A stretch of 35,663 nucleotides of DNA from Actinocrinis sp046724665 (GCA_046724665.1 JBKOWZ010000187.1:1-35663), one strand, 5' to 3'. Counted from the stretch's first letter, positions 1 to 8,519 are shown. Numbers and translations: made by a program. The notes: generated by a model from the letters alone, not told the origin.

Positions 1-907
1 GCACCTTCTCGTCCACCTCGGCCTCGGAGACCGCGCCGCGCGCCACCGCCGCGGCCAGCTCGGCGCCCCACGGGCCGTCGGGTCCCGGCATCACCAGGTC
101 GAGCCCGGCCAGCGCGGTCGGCTCGGTGGAGCGCGCGGCGAACCAGTCCGAGACCACCGCGCCGGTGAAGCCCCACTCGTCCTTGAGCACGGTACGCAAC
201 AGGTGCGTGTGCTCGGTCATCGTGATGCCGTTGACCTTGTTGTATCCGGCCATCACCATGGCGCACTCGCCCTCGGTGACACAGGCCTCGAACGGCACCA
301 GGTACAGCTCGCGCAGCGTCGTCTCGTCGATCCGGGAGTCCGCGGTCCAGCGCTCGGTCTCCGCGTCGTTGCCGACGTAGTGCTTGGGCGTCGCGGCCAC
401 CCCGGCGGACTGCACGCCCCGGACCCACGCGGCCGCGGTGCGCGCGGCCAGCACCGGATCCTCGCCGAAGCCCTCGAAGCCGCGGCCGCCGAACGGGGTG
501 CGGGCCAGGTTGACCGTCGGGCCGAGCACCACGTCCACGCCCTTGGCCCGCGCCTCCACGCCGAGCTGCGCGGCCACCTGCTCGACCAGTTCGGGATCCC
601 AGGCCGCGGCCAGCGCGATCGGGGCCGGCAGGCTGGAGGAGCGGTCGGCCGGGTCGAGGAACGGACCGCGCACCCCGGCGGGGCCGTCCGACATCACCAG
701 GCCGCGCAGCCCGATCAGCGGCTGTCCGGGCAGCGAGAAGTTGTCCGCGCCGGTCAGCAGGCCGATCTTCTGCTCCAGGGTCAGCTGCGCCAGCAGCTGT
801 CTGCCGGTCGCCGCCTCCCGCGCCGCCGCGGGCGGCCCCTGTCCGTCCCGGCTGCGTCCGTCCGTCGCGGTGCGCGGCTTGCCCGCGTCGGTGCGCTCGA
901 GCTCCAC
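1..907 (-). CDS. GH3 family beta-glucosidase, N-terminal part (runs off the window)
   Basis: Glycoside hydrolase family 3 enzyme expected to release glucose or another sugar from the non-reducing end of beta-linked oligosaccharides. The minus strand reads without a stop from GTG at 907 to the edge, about 302 residues. Family landmarks are a start of the (beta/alpha)8 domain with LTLEQKIGLLTG, SDGPAGVRG, the stretch ATPKHYVGND, and LKDEWGFTGAVVSDW, whose Asp (about residue 254) is the expected catalytic nucleophile. The GTG start is preceded by GAGGAG at a normal distance. No signal peptide is visible, so it probably works on imported sugars in the cytoplasm. It lies downstream of a family-5 ABC importer in the same orientation, which suggests that it hydrolyses the imported oligosaccharide. 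The C-terminal domains are outside the window. Substrate specificity cannot be read from the sequence. Confidence 0.93.
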   Translation of the reverse strand, partial: MELERTDAGKPRTATDGRSRDGQGPPAAAREAATGRQLLAQLTLEQKIGLLTGADNFSLPGQPLIGLRGLVMSDGPAGVRGPFLDPADRSSSLPAPIALAAAWDPELVEQVAAQLGVEARAKGVDVVLGPTVNLARTPFGGRGFEGFGEDPVLAARTAAAWVRGVQSAGVAATPKHYVGNDAETERWTADSRIDETTLRELYLVPFEACVTEGECAMVMAGYNKVNGITMTEHTHLLRTVLKDEWGFTGAVVSDWFAARSTEPTALAGLDLVMPGPDGPWGAELAAAVARGAVSEAEVDEKV

Positions 908-953
908 CCGAACTCCTCGAATCCCGTCAATAGCGTGAAATCTGCTTACTTGA

Positions 954-1005
954 GGTAAAAAAGTGCCCCGGATCCGCGCAGAGTGCGGCTGCGTGGATCC
1001 GGGGC
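954..1005 (-). terminator. Intrinsic terminator after the ABC binding-protein gene
   Basis: A 17-bp inverted repeat (965-981 with 989-1005, one mismatched pair) encloses the seven-base loop AGTGCGG (982-988). Read on the minus strand it is followed at once by six T residues (954-964 on the plus strand is an A-run). It begins 9 bases after the stop codon of the solute-binding protein and ends 47 bases before the GH3 start, so it should reduce read-through into the glucosidase gene. Confidence 0.85.
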
Positions 1006-1013
1006 GAAGGTGA

Positions 1014-2711
1014 CTACGAGACCGGCGTCAGGTGCAGCACGGTGTACTCGAGCCACGGGTTGTTCGGCCGCGGGTCGATGTAGGAGTCTTCCTTGGTCGG
1101 CCAGCCGCTGAACTTCTTGGTGTTGTACTCGTTCCAGCCGGCGCCGTACATCAGCACCACGTCGGGCACGTCGGTCGCCATGGCGTGCGCGACGATGCCG
1201 AGCTGGGTGGCGATGACGTTCGGGTCGTTGGTCGCGGCCCACGCCTTGAGCGCGTTCTGCACCGCCGGGTTGTTGTAGCGGCCGTAGTCGCCGTTGGCGG
1301 TCTGGCCGATCGGGGCGCTGGTGTTGTAGTCGAGCCAGTTCTGGTACTGCTGGAACGGGCTCGGGCCGCCGCCGCCCCAGTGGATCGCCGCGTCGAAGCT
1401 GCCCGCGTTCAGGTCGGCGGTCCACTTGTCCGGGGTGACGCCGTTGACCGACACCGCGAAGCCGAGCGGCTTGAGCTCCTGCGAGATCAGCGTCGCGCAG
1501 GTGTAGTAGTCCGTGTACGAGGACGGGTCCTCGATCGCGAACGACACCTCCTTGCCGCCCTTGGCCCAGATGCCCTTGCCGTCCTTGGCGTAGCCCGCCG
1601 CGGTCATGATCGAGTTGACCTTGTCCGCGTCGGAGGTCGGCTTCAGGTCGTTCTGGAGGTCCGAGGGGACCTGCGAGGCGAACTCAGGCAGCAGCAGGCC
1701 GCTGGACGAGGTGGCCGGCGGCTCGTAGTTGGTCTCGCCGACCTGGGACAGCTCGGTGCGGTTGATCGCCGCGCTGACCGCCTGGCGCACGTGGACGTCG
1801 TTGAACGGCGCCTTGGTGACGTTGAGGATCAGCACCACGGTGTTGGTGGCGGGGAAGTAGTACTTGTTGTGCGCCGGGTCCTTGGCCACGTACGTCTGGT
1901 CGATGTTGGTGACGTAGTTGCCGGCCCAGTCGATCTGCCCGTTCTCCAGTGCCTGGTTGGCGGTGGTGTTGGACACGTACGACGGGAAGCTGACCGCGGA
2001 GATCTTCGGCTTGCCCTGCCAGTAGTTCGGGTTGGCCTTCAGCGTGAAGCCCTGGGCGGAGAACTTGTCCAGGGTGTACGGGCCGGAGCCGACCGGGGTC
2101 GCGTCGGTCCAGTGCGCCGGGTCGGACTGCGCCGACCAGATGTGCTGCGGCACGATGAAGGTCTGCCCGGAGATCGCGTACAGGTTGGTGTACTGCGCCG
2201 AGCTGAAGGTGATGGTGACCGTCGAGTCGTCAGCGGCGGTGGCCCCGGTGATCGGCAGGCCGTTGCCGTTGAGCGCCTTGTTCTGCTGCATCAGCTGGAA
2301 CGTGTACGCCACGTCCTTGGCGGTCAGCGGCTTGCCGTCGGACCACTTGACGCCCGCGTGCATCTTGAAGGTCACCGCGGTGCCGTCCGAGCTCCAGGTG
2401 AAGGAGTCGGCCAGCCACGGGTAGTACGAGTCCGCCTTGGTGATGTTCCACTGGAGCAGGGGCTCGTAGATGAGCGAGGTCGCGTTCACCTGATTCGCGA
2501 TGCTGGTCTGCACGAAGGGGTTGAAGTTGTCGGTGAACGGCGAGACCGGTGCCGACTCGATGGTCAGCGTGGCCGAACTGCCGTTGCCGTTGCCCGAGCC
2601 GTTGTTGTTCGCCGGCTTGGGCGAGCTGCCACAGGCGCTGGCGGTCAGCGCCAGCGCGGCTATTGCCGCGGTCCCGGCCAATGCCCGGGGAAGTACGGAT
2701 TTGCGGAACAT
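1014..2711 (-). CDS. ABC transporter substrate-binding lipoprotein, family 5 (DppA/OppA type)
   Basis: Extracytoplasmic solute-binding protein of the peptide/oligosaccharide (SBP_bac_5) family, 565 aa, the usual length. The N-terminus has FRK, a hydrophobic stretch and a lipobox ending TASAC, with Cys27 as the probable lipidated residue, followed by a Gly/Asn/Ser-rich linker that tethers it to the membrane. Family landmarks include YEPLLQWN, DGKPLTAKDVAYTF, WQGKPKI and VRQAVSAAINR. GGAG lies 8 bases upstream of the ATG. A 132-bp gap separates it from the ATPase gene upstream; this gap holds a short palindrome (2734-2749) and might hold its own promoter, as is common for binding proteins made in excess. 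With a LacI regulator and a GH3 glycosidase in the same cluster, an oligosaccharide ligand is more likely than a peptide, but that is inference from context. Confidence 0.93.
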   Translation of the reverse strand: MFRKSVLPRALAGTAAIAALALTASACGSSPKPANNNGSGNGNGSSATLTIESAPVSPFTDNFNPFVQTSIANQVNATSLIYEPLLQWNITKADSYYPWLADSFTWSSDGTAVTFKMHAGVKWSDGKPLTAKDVAYTFQLMQQNKALNGNGLPITGATAADDSTVTITFSSAQYTNLYAISGQTFIVPQHIWSAQSDPAHWTDATPVGSGPYTLDKFSAQGFTLKANPNYWQGKPKISAVSFPSYVSNTTANQALENGQIDWAGNYVTNIDQTYVAKDPAHNKYYFPATNTVVLILNVTKAPFNDVHVRQAVSAAINRTELSQVGETNYEPPATSSSGLLLPEFASQVPSDLQNDLKPTSDADKVNSIMTAAGYAKDGKGIWAKGGKEVSFAIEDPSSYTDYYTCATLISQELKPLGFAVSVNGVTPDKWTADLNAGSFDAAIHWGGGGPSPFQQYQNWLDYNTSAPIGQTANGDYGRYNNPAVQNALKAWAATNDPNVIATQLGIVAHAMATDVPDVVLMYGAGWNEYNTKKFSGWPTKEDSYIDPRPNNPWLEYTVLHLTPVS

Positions 2712-2843
2712 TGCTTACACTCCGTTGTGTCCAGTCGGCCGTGGCCGACCATCCATGGGGAAGACCGTGGTGGGATCTGTCCGAGGAGCTCGGCGCGGTC
2801 GGCTGGGCGTGTGCCCGGGTCAGCCGCGCCAACTTGACGTTGT

Positions 2844-3968
2844 TCATCGGTTTTCTGGTGTTTCGGGTGGTGCGGTGGTGCTTTCCTCCACTGTGTCGGA
2901 AGACACCGTGTTTGCGGACACTGTGGCGGAGGTCTGTGATGCGGCCGCGGCCGCGGGGGCGCCGTTCTCGTGCAGCCAGCAGGCGCTGGTCTGGCCGGGT
3001 CCGACCTCGAAGGCCGGCGGCAGCTGCTCGGCGCAGCGGGCCATCGCGAACGGGCAGCGCGGGTGGAACCGGCAGCCCGGGGGCGGGTTCACCAGGCTGG
3101 GCGGCGAGCCGGCCCCGGCCAGCGACGGGGCCTCGGCCCGGTCGGGGTCCGGCGCGGCGGACAGCAGCAGCTGCGTGTAAGGGTGCTGCGGGTGGTCGGT
3201 CAGCTGCACCGCCGGCCCGGCCTCGACGACCCGCCCGGCGTACATGACCGCGATGGTGTCGGCCAGGTACCGCGCCGAGGCGATGTCGTGCGTGACGTAC
3301 AGGATCGCCAGCTGCTCGCGGTCGCGCAGGTCGGCCAGCAGGTTGAGCACGCCGAGCCGGATGGAGACGTCGAGCATGGATACCGGCTCGTCGGCCAGCA
3401 GCACCCGCGGCCGCACCGCCAGCGCGCGGGCGATGGCCACCCGCTGGCGCTGGCCGCCGGACAGCTCGTGCGGCAGCTTCTCGATGAATTGCTCCGCCGG
3501 GGTCAACGCCACCCGGCGGAGCAAGTCCAAAATGGCCTCGTCGCTCGAGGCGCCCTGCGCCGTGCCGTGGATCTTCAGCGGCCGGCCCAGGATGTAGCGC
3601 ACGCCGTGGATCGGGTTGAGCGAGGCGAACGGGTCCTGGAGGACCAGCTGCACCTCGCCGGAGTAGCGGCGCCCGTGCGTCGGCGCGGGGGCGCCGCTGA
3701 GCAGCACCTCGCCGGAGGTCGGCTTGATCAGCCGGGACAGCATCCGGGCCAGCGTGGACTTGCCGGAGCCGGACTCGCCCACGACCGCCGTCACGGTGCC
3801 GCCGTACAGCCGCAGGCTCACGTCCTCGACGGCGTGCACCACCGCGGAGCGCATGCCCCAGCCGGCGCGCACCGGGAAGTGCTTGGTCAGCGACCTGGCC
3901 TCGAGGGCGGGCGGCCGGCCGTCGGACGCGGCGCCGCCGGATCGCACGGTACTGGTCAGGTCGGTCAC
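2844..3968 (-). CDS. ABC transporter ATP-binding protein (DppF/OppF type)
   Basis: Second nucleotide-binding subunit of the family-5 importer, 374 aa. It shows Walker A GESGSGKST, signature LSGGQRQRVAIARAL, Walker B VLLADEPVS and switch VTHD. The C-terminal region (GCRFHPRCPFAMARC) is the oligopeptide-transporter HPY domain with its paired cysteines. It hydrolyses ATP on the cytoplasmic side to drive uptake. The GTG start overlaps the TGA of the previous ATPase (GTGA), a sign of translational coupling. The open frame continues upstream of this GTG, but those codons belong to the neighbouring gene. The last 30 residues are a Ser/Thr/Glu-rich tail outside the conserved domain. Confidence 0.92.
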   Translation of the reverse strand: MTDLTSTVRSGGAASDGRPPALEARSLTKHFPVRAGWGMRSAVVHAVEDVSLRLYGGTVTAVVGESGSGKSTLARMLSRLIKPTSGEVLLSGAPAPTHGRRYSGEVQLVLQDPFASLNPIHGVRYILGRPLKIHGTAQGASSDEAILDLLRRVALTPAEQFIEKLPHELSGGQRQRVAIARALAVRPRVLLADEPVSMLDVSIRLGVLNLLADLRDREQLAILYVTHDIASARYLADTIAVMYAGRVVEAGPAVQLTDHPQHPYTQLLLSAAPDPDRAEAPSLAGAGSPPSLVNPPPGCRFHPRCPFAMARCAEQLPPAFEVGPGQTSACWLHENGAPAAAAASQTSATVSANTVSSDTVEESTTAPPETPENR

Positions 3969-5122
3969 AGCGCGCTCCCGGCGGCCTCGATCTCGGTGGA
4001 CTGCACACGCGCCGCGATCCGCGCGCCGAGGGTGGTCGGCTCGGGCAGCGCCAGCGCCGAGGGTGGGGTGAAGCCCTCGGTCTGGAGCCAGCACGACGCG
4101 GCGCGCCGGCCGGTGCCCGGAAGCACGGTGCTCGGGGACAGCACGGTGAGCGCCGGCGCTTCCTGCTCGCAGATCTCCATCCGGTGCGGGCAGCGCGGGT
4201 GGAACGGGCAGCCGGAGGGCACGTGCCGCAGGTCCGGCGGCGAGCCGGCGATACCGGTCATCGCCACCCGCTCGCCGTGCAGCGACGGGAAGGAGTTGAG
4301 CAGCCCGGCGGTGTACGGGTGCCGCGGCGAGCGGAACAGCGCGGCGGCCGGGGCGTACTCGACCACCCGGCCCGCGTACATCACCGCGATGGTGTCGGCC
4401 AGCTCGATCAGCAGCGACAGGTCGTGCGTGATGAAGAGCACCGCGAAGTCGAGCCGGTCGCGCAGGCCGACCAGCTCCTCCAGGATCTCCCGCTGGGTGA
4501 CCACGTCGAGCGCGGTGGTCGGCTCGTCCATGATCAGCAGGTCGGGCTCGAGGGCCAGCGCCATCGCGATCATCACCCGCTGGCGCATGCCGCCGGACAG
4601 CTCGTGCGGGTAGCTGCCGAGCCGGTCCGCGGTGATGCCCACCAGGCCGAGCAGTTCGGCCGCCCGCTCGCGCCGCTGCCGGCGGCCCAGGTCGGGCCGG
4701 TGCGCCTTGAGCACGTCGGTCAGCTGGCTGCCGACGGACAGCACCGGGTTCAGCGCGTTCATCGCGCTCTGGAACACCACCGCGATCTGCGACCAGCGCA
4801 GCCGGCGCATCGTCTCGCCGTCCGCGGCCAGCAGGTCGTAGTCGCCGTCGCGGCCGTGGAAGCGCACCTGGCCGCCGGTGATCACGCCGGGGGCGCGCAG
4901 CAGCCGGGTGAGCGCGTAGGCCAGGGTGGACTTGCCCGAGCCGGACTCGCCGGCCAGGCCGAGCACCTCGCCGCGGCGCAGCGAGAGGGTGGCGTCCACC
5001 ACCGCGTGCACGGCGTCCTCGGAGAAGCCGTAGTCCACGCAGAGTCCTGAGATTTCGAGTACCAGCTCGCCGCGGGCCGCGGCGTGCGCGCCGGCCCGGG
5101 GCTGCTGAGCCACGCTGCTCAC
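3965..5122 (-). CDS. ABC transporter ATP-binding protein (DppD/OppD type)
   Basis: First nucleotide-binding subunit of the importer, 385 aa. It has Walker A GESGSGKST, signature LSGGMRQRVMIAMAL, Walker B LLIMDEPTTALD, switch ITHD, and the C-terminal oligopeptide domain GCPFHPRCPHRMEIC. The GTG start overlaps the stop of the permease gene (GTGA) and has GAGGAG six bases upstream. The first 20 residues or so before the ABC domain are not conserved, and a second GTG three codons later is a possible alternative. It pairs with the DppF-type ATPase encoded directly downstream to form the heterodimeric motor. Confidence 0.92.
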   Translation of the reverse strand: MSSVAQQPRAGAHAAARGELVLEISGLCVDYGFSEDAVHAVVDATLSLRRGEVLGLAGESGSGKSTLAYALTRLLRAPGVITGGQVRFHGRDGDYDLLAADGETMRRLRWSQIAVVFQSAMNALNPVLSVGSQLTDVLKAHRPDLGRRQRRERAAELLGLVGITADRLGSYPHELSGGMRQRVMIAMALALEPDLLIMDEPTTALDVVTQREILEELVGLRDRLDFAVLFITHDLSLLIELADTIAVMYAGRVVEYAPAAALFRSPRHPYTAGLLNSFPSLHGERVAMTGIAGSPPDLRHVPSGCPFHPRCPHRMEICEQEAPALTVLSPSTVLPGTGRRAASCWLQTEGFTPPSALALPEPTTLGARIAARVQSTEIEAAGSAL

Positions 5123-6096
5123 GCCGTCTCCTCGATGATCGTCGCTGCGGCCGGGACGGGCAGCGCCTCGGCGCCGGAACGCACCACCGGGGTCAGGCCC
5201 AGGGTGTTGCGCGAGCGCACGCCGGCCGCCTTCAGGCCCTTGCGGGAGAGCCCCGCCGCGCGCAGCCGCGGGTTGATGAACTCGTCGATGCCGAAGTTGA
5301 GCAGCACCAGCGAGGTGCCGAGCAGCGCCACCGCGACGCCCGGCGCGGCGAACCAGTACCAGCCGCCGGGGACCTGCGCCGCCGTGTTCGACTGGGCCCA
5401 GAAGAGCATCGAGCCCCAGCTCCACGGCTGGTTCGGGTCGATCGCGCCGACGAAGGCCAGCGAGACGTAGGTGCCCATCGCGTACAGCACGGTGAAGACG
5501 AACGAGGCGGCGATGACCGGCACCAGGTTGGGCACGATCTCGAACACGATGATCCGCCAGGAGCGCTCGCCACTGATCCGGGCCGCGTCCACGAAGTCGC
5601 GCCGGCGCATCGAGAGCGTCTGCGCCCGCAGCACCCGCGCGCCCCAGGCCCAGCCGGTCAGGCTGATGATCGCGGCCAGCAGGGTCGAGTTCGACTTGCC
5701 GCCCGAGGGCAGGTAGCTGTTGACCACGATCAGGAACGGCAGCGCGGGCAGCACCAGGAAGATGTTCGCCAGCATGGACAGGAAGTTGTCGGCCAGCCCG
5801 CCGTAGTAGCCCGCGGCCACCCCGATCACCACCGAGAGCGCGGTGGCGATGATGCCGGAGATCAGCGAGATCACCAGGGTGCTGCGGGTGCCGATGAGCA
5901 GCTGCGAGTAGACGTCCTGGCCCTGCTGCGTGGTGCCGAGCCAGTGCTGCCCGCTCGGGTGCTGCCACGGCGTGCCGACCAGCTTGACCGGGTCGGGGTA
6001 CGGCGCGATGGAGGGGCCGATGATCGCGATGACGCTGAAGAACAGGAACAGCCCGAGGCCGACCGCGATCTTGGGGGATCTCAGGACACGGAACAT
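5119..6096 (-). CDS. ABC transporter permease (DppC/OppC type)
   Basis: Inner-membrane permease subunit, 325 aa. A first membrane helix lies at about residues 12-30 (VGLGLFLFFSVIAIIGP), followed by the periplasmic DPVKLVGTPWQHPSGQHWLG segment typical of DppC proteins, then five further hydrophobic segments. The EAA-like coupling loop is around AARISGERSWRIIVFEIVPN. The ATG is one base after the stop of the partner permease, with GGAG inside that gene's end. The tail after the last helix is longer than usual (about 60 residues). Confidence 0.92.
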   Translation of the reverse strand: MFRVLRSPKIAVGLGLFLFFSVIAIIGPSIAPYPDPVKLVGTPWQHPSGQHWLGTTQQGQDVYSQLLIGTRSTLVISLISGIIATALSVVIGVAAGYYGGLADNFLSMLANIFLVLPALPFLIVVNSYLPSGGKSNSTLLAAIISLTGWAWGARVLRAQTLSMRRRDFVDAARISGERSWRIIVFEIVPNLVPVIAASFVFTVLYAMGTYVSLAFVGAIDPNQPWSWGSMLFWAQSNTAAQVPGGWYWFAAPGVAVALLGTSLVLLNFGIDEFINPRLRAAGLSRKGLKAAGVRSRNTLGLTPVVRSGAEALPVPAAATIIEETA

Positions 6097-6097
6097 G

Positions 6098-7081
6098 TCA
6101 GGACTCCTGCCGGGTGCGCGGGTCGAGCAGCACGTACACCGTGTCCGCCAGCAGGTTCGCGGCCAGCACGGCGAAAGTGATGATCAGGAAGATCCCCTGG
6201 ATCAGCGGGTAGTCCACCGAGCTGACCGCGCCGAGCAGGGTGTAGCCGAGGCCCGGGTAGGAGAAGACCAGCTCGGTCAGCAGCGAGCCGGCGACCACGA
6301 AGCTGAGCGCGTTGGCGAAGCCGGAGATGCTCGGCAGCACCGCGTTGCGTGCCGCGTAGTAGACCACCCGACTGGTCGGCAGCCCCTTGGCCTGGGCGAC
6401 CAGGACGTAGTCCTCGTCCATGGTGGTCACCATCATGTTGCGCATGCCCACGATCCAGCCGGCCACCGAGCTGACCACGATGGTGATCGCGGGCAGCGCC
6501 GCGTGCTTGATCGCGCTGCCGACGAACCCGGGATTCAGGCCGATCACGTAGTTGTCGGTGTCGTAGCCCTTGAAGTCGTTGGGGAACCAGTGCAGCTGCT
6601 GGGCGAAGAAGTACAGCAGCACGGTGCCGAGGAAGAAGTACGGGATCGCCTGGAAGAAGGTGGCCACCGGCAGCACCTGGTCGAGCGCCGAGCCGCGCCG
6701 CCAGCCGACCAGCGTGCCCACCACGGTGCCGATCACGAAGCTGAGCACGGTCGCGGTGCCGACCAGGATCAGCGTCCACCACAGGCTGGAGCCGATGACG
6801 GTGGCGACCGTGTTCGGCGAGTGCGAGATGGAGACCCCGAGGTCGCCGTGCAGCAGCGCGTTCCAGTAGTGCCAGTACTGCGACATCAGCCCCTGGCCGG
6901 TGCCGACGCCGAACTGCGCCTGGAGCGCGGCCACGGCCCGGTGGTCGAGCGCCGGGCCGGCGCTGGCCATCATCGCCTGCACCGGGTCGCCCGGCATCAT
7001 GTGCGGCAGGAAGAAGTTCATGCTGATGGCCACGAACGCGGTCACCGCGTAGAACAGCAGTCTGCGAATCAGGGTAGGCAT
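6098..7081 (-). CDS. ABC transporter permease (DppB/OppB type)
   Basis: Inner-membrane permease subunit, 327 aa, beginning MPTLIRRLLFYAVTAFVAIS as DppB proteins do, with FLPHMMPGDP in the first periplasmic loop and six predicted membrane segments. The coupling loop region reads DEDYVLVAQAKGLPTSRVVY. The ATG at 7081 was chosen because family members start exactly at this point; the upstream part of the frame overlaps the lacI gene. The ribosome site is weak (AAGGG well upstream). It heterodimerises with the following permease to form the pore. Confidence 0.92.
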   Translation of the reverse strand: MPTLIRRLLFYAVTAFVAISMNFFLPHMMPGDPVQAMMASAGPALDHRAVAALQAQFGVGTGQGLMSQYWHYWNALLHGDLGVSISHSPNTVATVIGSSLWWTLILVGTATVLSFVIGTVVGTLVGWRRGSALDQVLPVATFFQAIPYFFLGTVLLYFFAQQLHWFPNDFKGYDTDNYVIGLNPGFVGSAIKHAALPAITIVVSSVAGWIVGMRNMMVTTMDEDYVLVAQAKGLPTSRVVYYAARNAVLPSISGFANALSFVVAGSLLTELVFSYPGLGYTLLGAVSSVDYPLIQGIFLIITFAVLAANLLADTVYVLLDPRTRQES

Positions 7082-7098
7082 GGATCCTACGGCACCCT

Positions 7099-8286
7099 TC
7101 AGCCGGTCCTGGTATAGGAGGGCGGCGGCTCGGCGGGGCAGCCACAGCTGCCGCGCACCACGACCTGGACCGGCAGCACCATCTGCCGCTCGGCCGGCCG
7201 GTCGCCGCCGATCATCGAATAGAGCACGTCGAACGCCATCGCCCCGAGTTCCTGGATCGGCTGGCGCACCGTGGTCAGCGGCGGCATCAGATGCCTGGCC
7301 ACCGGGATGTCGTCGAAGCCGGTGACCGCCACGTCCCCGGGCACCCGGTAGCCGCGCTCGTGCAGCGCGTAGAGCACGCCGAGCGCGGTCTGGTCGTTGG
7401 CGCAGGCGATCGCGTCCGGCAGGGCGGCCCCCGAGTCGAGCAGGGTCCTGATGACGCGCGCGCCGCCGGCCGCGCTGTACTCGCCGGACCACTGCGGCCC
7501 GGACAGCACCCTGACGTCGTGCTCGGCCGCGGTCTCGCGCACGATCCGGGAGCGCGCGACGCTGTCCGGGCTGTCTACGTGTCCTGACAGGTAGGCGATG
7601 CTGCGGCAGTCGTGCACCCGGATCAGGTGCTCGATCAGGTCCCGCATGCCGCGGGCGTTGTCGCCGCTGACGTTCACGCTGGCCCGGGTCGGGGTGCCGG
7701 CCAGGGTCACCACCGGCACCCGGTCGGCCAGCCGCACGATGCCCGAGGGGGTCAGCACCCGGTCGTGCAGCAGCATTCCGTCGCTCTTGCCGGCCAGGTT
7801 GGCGATCCGCGCGCCGGGGGCGTGGTCGTCCACGTCCACCGAGCTGAGCAGCAGGTCGAAGCCGCGGTGCTGGGCGGCGATCTGCACGCCGCGGTTGATG
7901 ACGTCCACGAACGCCAGGTTCTCCGCCTCGTCCTCGAACACCGGGTCCTGCGGCGGCCCGAGCGGGGCGCGCCGGTAGACCACCGCGATGATCTCCTTGA
8001 GCCGGCTGGACAGGGCGCGCGCGGCGCCGTCCGGGACGAAGCCGAGTTCGGCCACCGCCCGCAGCACCCGGTCGCGGGTCTCCGGGCGGGGCGTCGCGTG
8101 GCCGTTGAGGACCCGGGAGACCGAGGCGATCGAGACTCCGGCCCGGCGCGCCACGTCGTAGATCGTCAGCGGGGCCGAGCCCTTGCGGCCGTCGCCGTTC
8201 TGGAACGCGGCGTCGGCGTCCTGGAACACGTTCTCGGCGTTCGGCAGGAGGGCGGGGTGCTGCGCGACGGAGTCTTCGGGCACCAC
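7099..8286 (-). CDS. LacI-family transcriptional regulator of the sugar-uptake operon
   Basis: DNA-binding repressor of the LacI/GalR family, about 395 aa. The helix-turn-helix and hinge helix (TIYDVARRAGVSIASVSRVLNG) lie at about residues 41-62, followed by a periplasmic-binding-protein-like sensor domain (LLLSSVDVDD, VTLAGTP, AIACANDQTALGVLYALHERG, VPGDVAVTGFDDIPVARHLMPPLTTVRQP). A strong ribosome site (GAGGGGAGGG, 8289-8303) lies 5 and 8 bases before two consecutive GTG codons at 8286 and 8283, so I prefer that start. An in-frame ATG at 8313 would add nine residues but has no ribosome site. About 40 residues precede the HTH, more than usual. It is the first gene of the minus-strand transport cluster and probably represses it until the sugar binds. 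Confidence 0.9.
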   Translation of the reverse strand: MVPEDSVAQHPALLPNAENVFQDADAAFQNGDGRKGSAPLTIYDVARRAGVSIASVSRVLNGHATPRPETRDRVLRAVAELGFVPDGAARALSSRLKEIIAVVYRRAPLGPPQDPVFEDEAENLAFVDVINRGVQIAAQHRGFDLLLSSVDVDDHAPGARIANLAGKSDGMLLHDRVLTPSGIVRLADRVPVVTLAGTPTRASVNVSGDNARGMRDLIEHLIRVHDCRSIAYLSGHVDSPDSVARSRIVRETAAEHDVRVLSGPQWSGEYSAAGGARVIRTLLDSGAALPDAIACANDQTALGVLYALHERGYRVPGDVAVTGFDDIPVARHLMPPLTTVRQPIQELGAMAFDVLYSMIGGDRPAERQMVLPVQVVVRGSCGCPAEPPPSYTRTG

Positions 8287-8364
8287 GATTTCCCTCCCCT
8301 CGAGACGCGTCATTGCACGACGGGAACGCCGCTGCTTGTTACGGATGGTGCAGCTTGCAGAGAG

Positions 8365-8407
8365 AACCCTGCGCGCCGGGGTAGTGCGGACCCCGGCGCG
8401 CAGGGTT
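8365..8407 (-). other. Perfect 18-bp hairpin in the lacI leader (loop AGTGCGG)
   Basis: Positions 8365-8382 and 8390-8407 are exact reverse complements around the seven-base loop AGTGCGG (CCGCACT on the lacI transcript). No T-run follows on either strand, so it is not a classical terminator. It lies between the operator-like palindromes and the lacI start, so it would be folded in the 5' leader of the transport operon. Confidence 0.75.
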
Positions 8408-8408
8408 A

Positions 8409-8431
8409 CGGCGCTGAGTGCGGCAGCGCCG
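8409..8431 (-). other. Second leader hairpin with the identical loop
   Basis: Positions 8409-8416 pair perfectly with 8424-8431 (8 bp) around the same seven-base loop AGTGCGG (8417-8423). Only one base separates it from the larger hairpin at 8365-8407. On the lacI transcript this hairpin comes first. Confidence 0.65.
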
Positions 8432-8464
8432 GGACAAAAACGATCTAAAGCGTACGAACCTCCC

Positions 8465-8492
8465 GGGTAAGCGCTTGCGTAAGCGCTTACCC
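8465..8492. promoter_or_regulatory. Tandem operator-like repeat upstream of lacI
   Basis: Two adjacent 12-bp units, GTAAGCGCTTGC (8467-8478) and GTAAGCGCTTAC (8479-8490), share the core AAGCGCTT with a centred CG, the style of LacI-family operators. The whole 28-bp block is itself an inverted repeat apart from two central positions. It sits about 180 bp upstream of the lacI start, in the likely promoter region. Confidence 0.6.
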
Positions 8493-8519
8493 CTGGGGGT
8501 TGCCGGAAACGTACCGCCT

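Noticed and set aside
1032..2837. Long plus-strand open frame over the binding-protein gene, and similar long frames opposite nearly every gene
   Set aside because: They are shadows caused by high third-position GC; the opposite strand encodes recognisable proteins with ribosome sites, and the translated shadows are Arg/Gly/Val-rich without domains.
1014..7081. Annotating the importer as a dipeptide transporter
   Set aside because: Family-5 importers also carry oligosaccharides; the LacI regulator, cellobiose-like operator and GH3 gene argue for a sugar.
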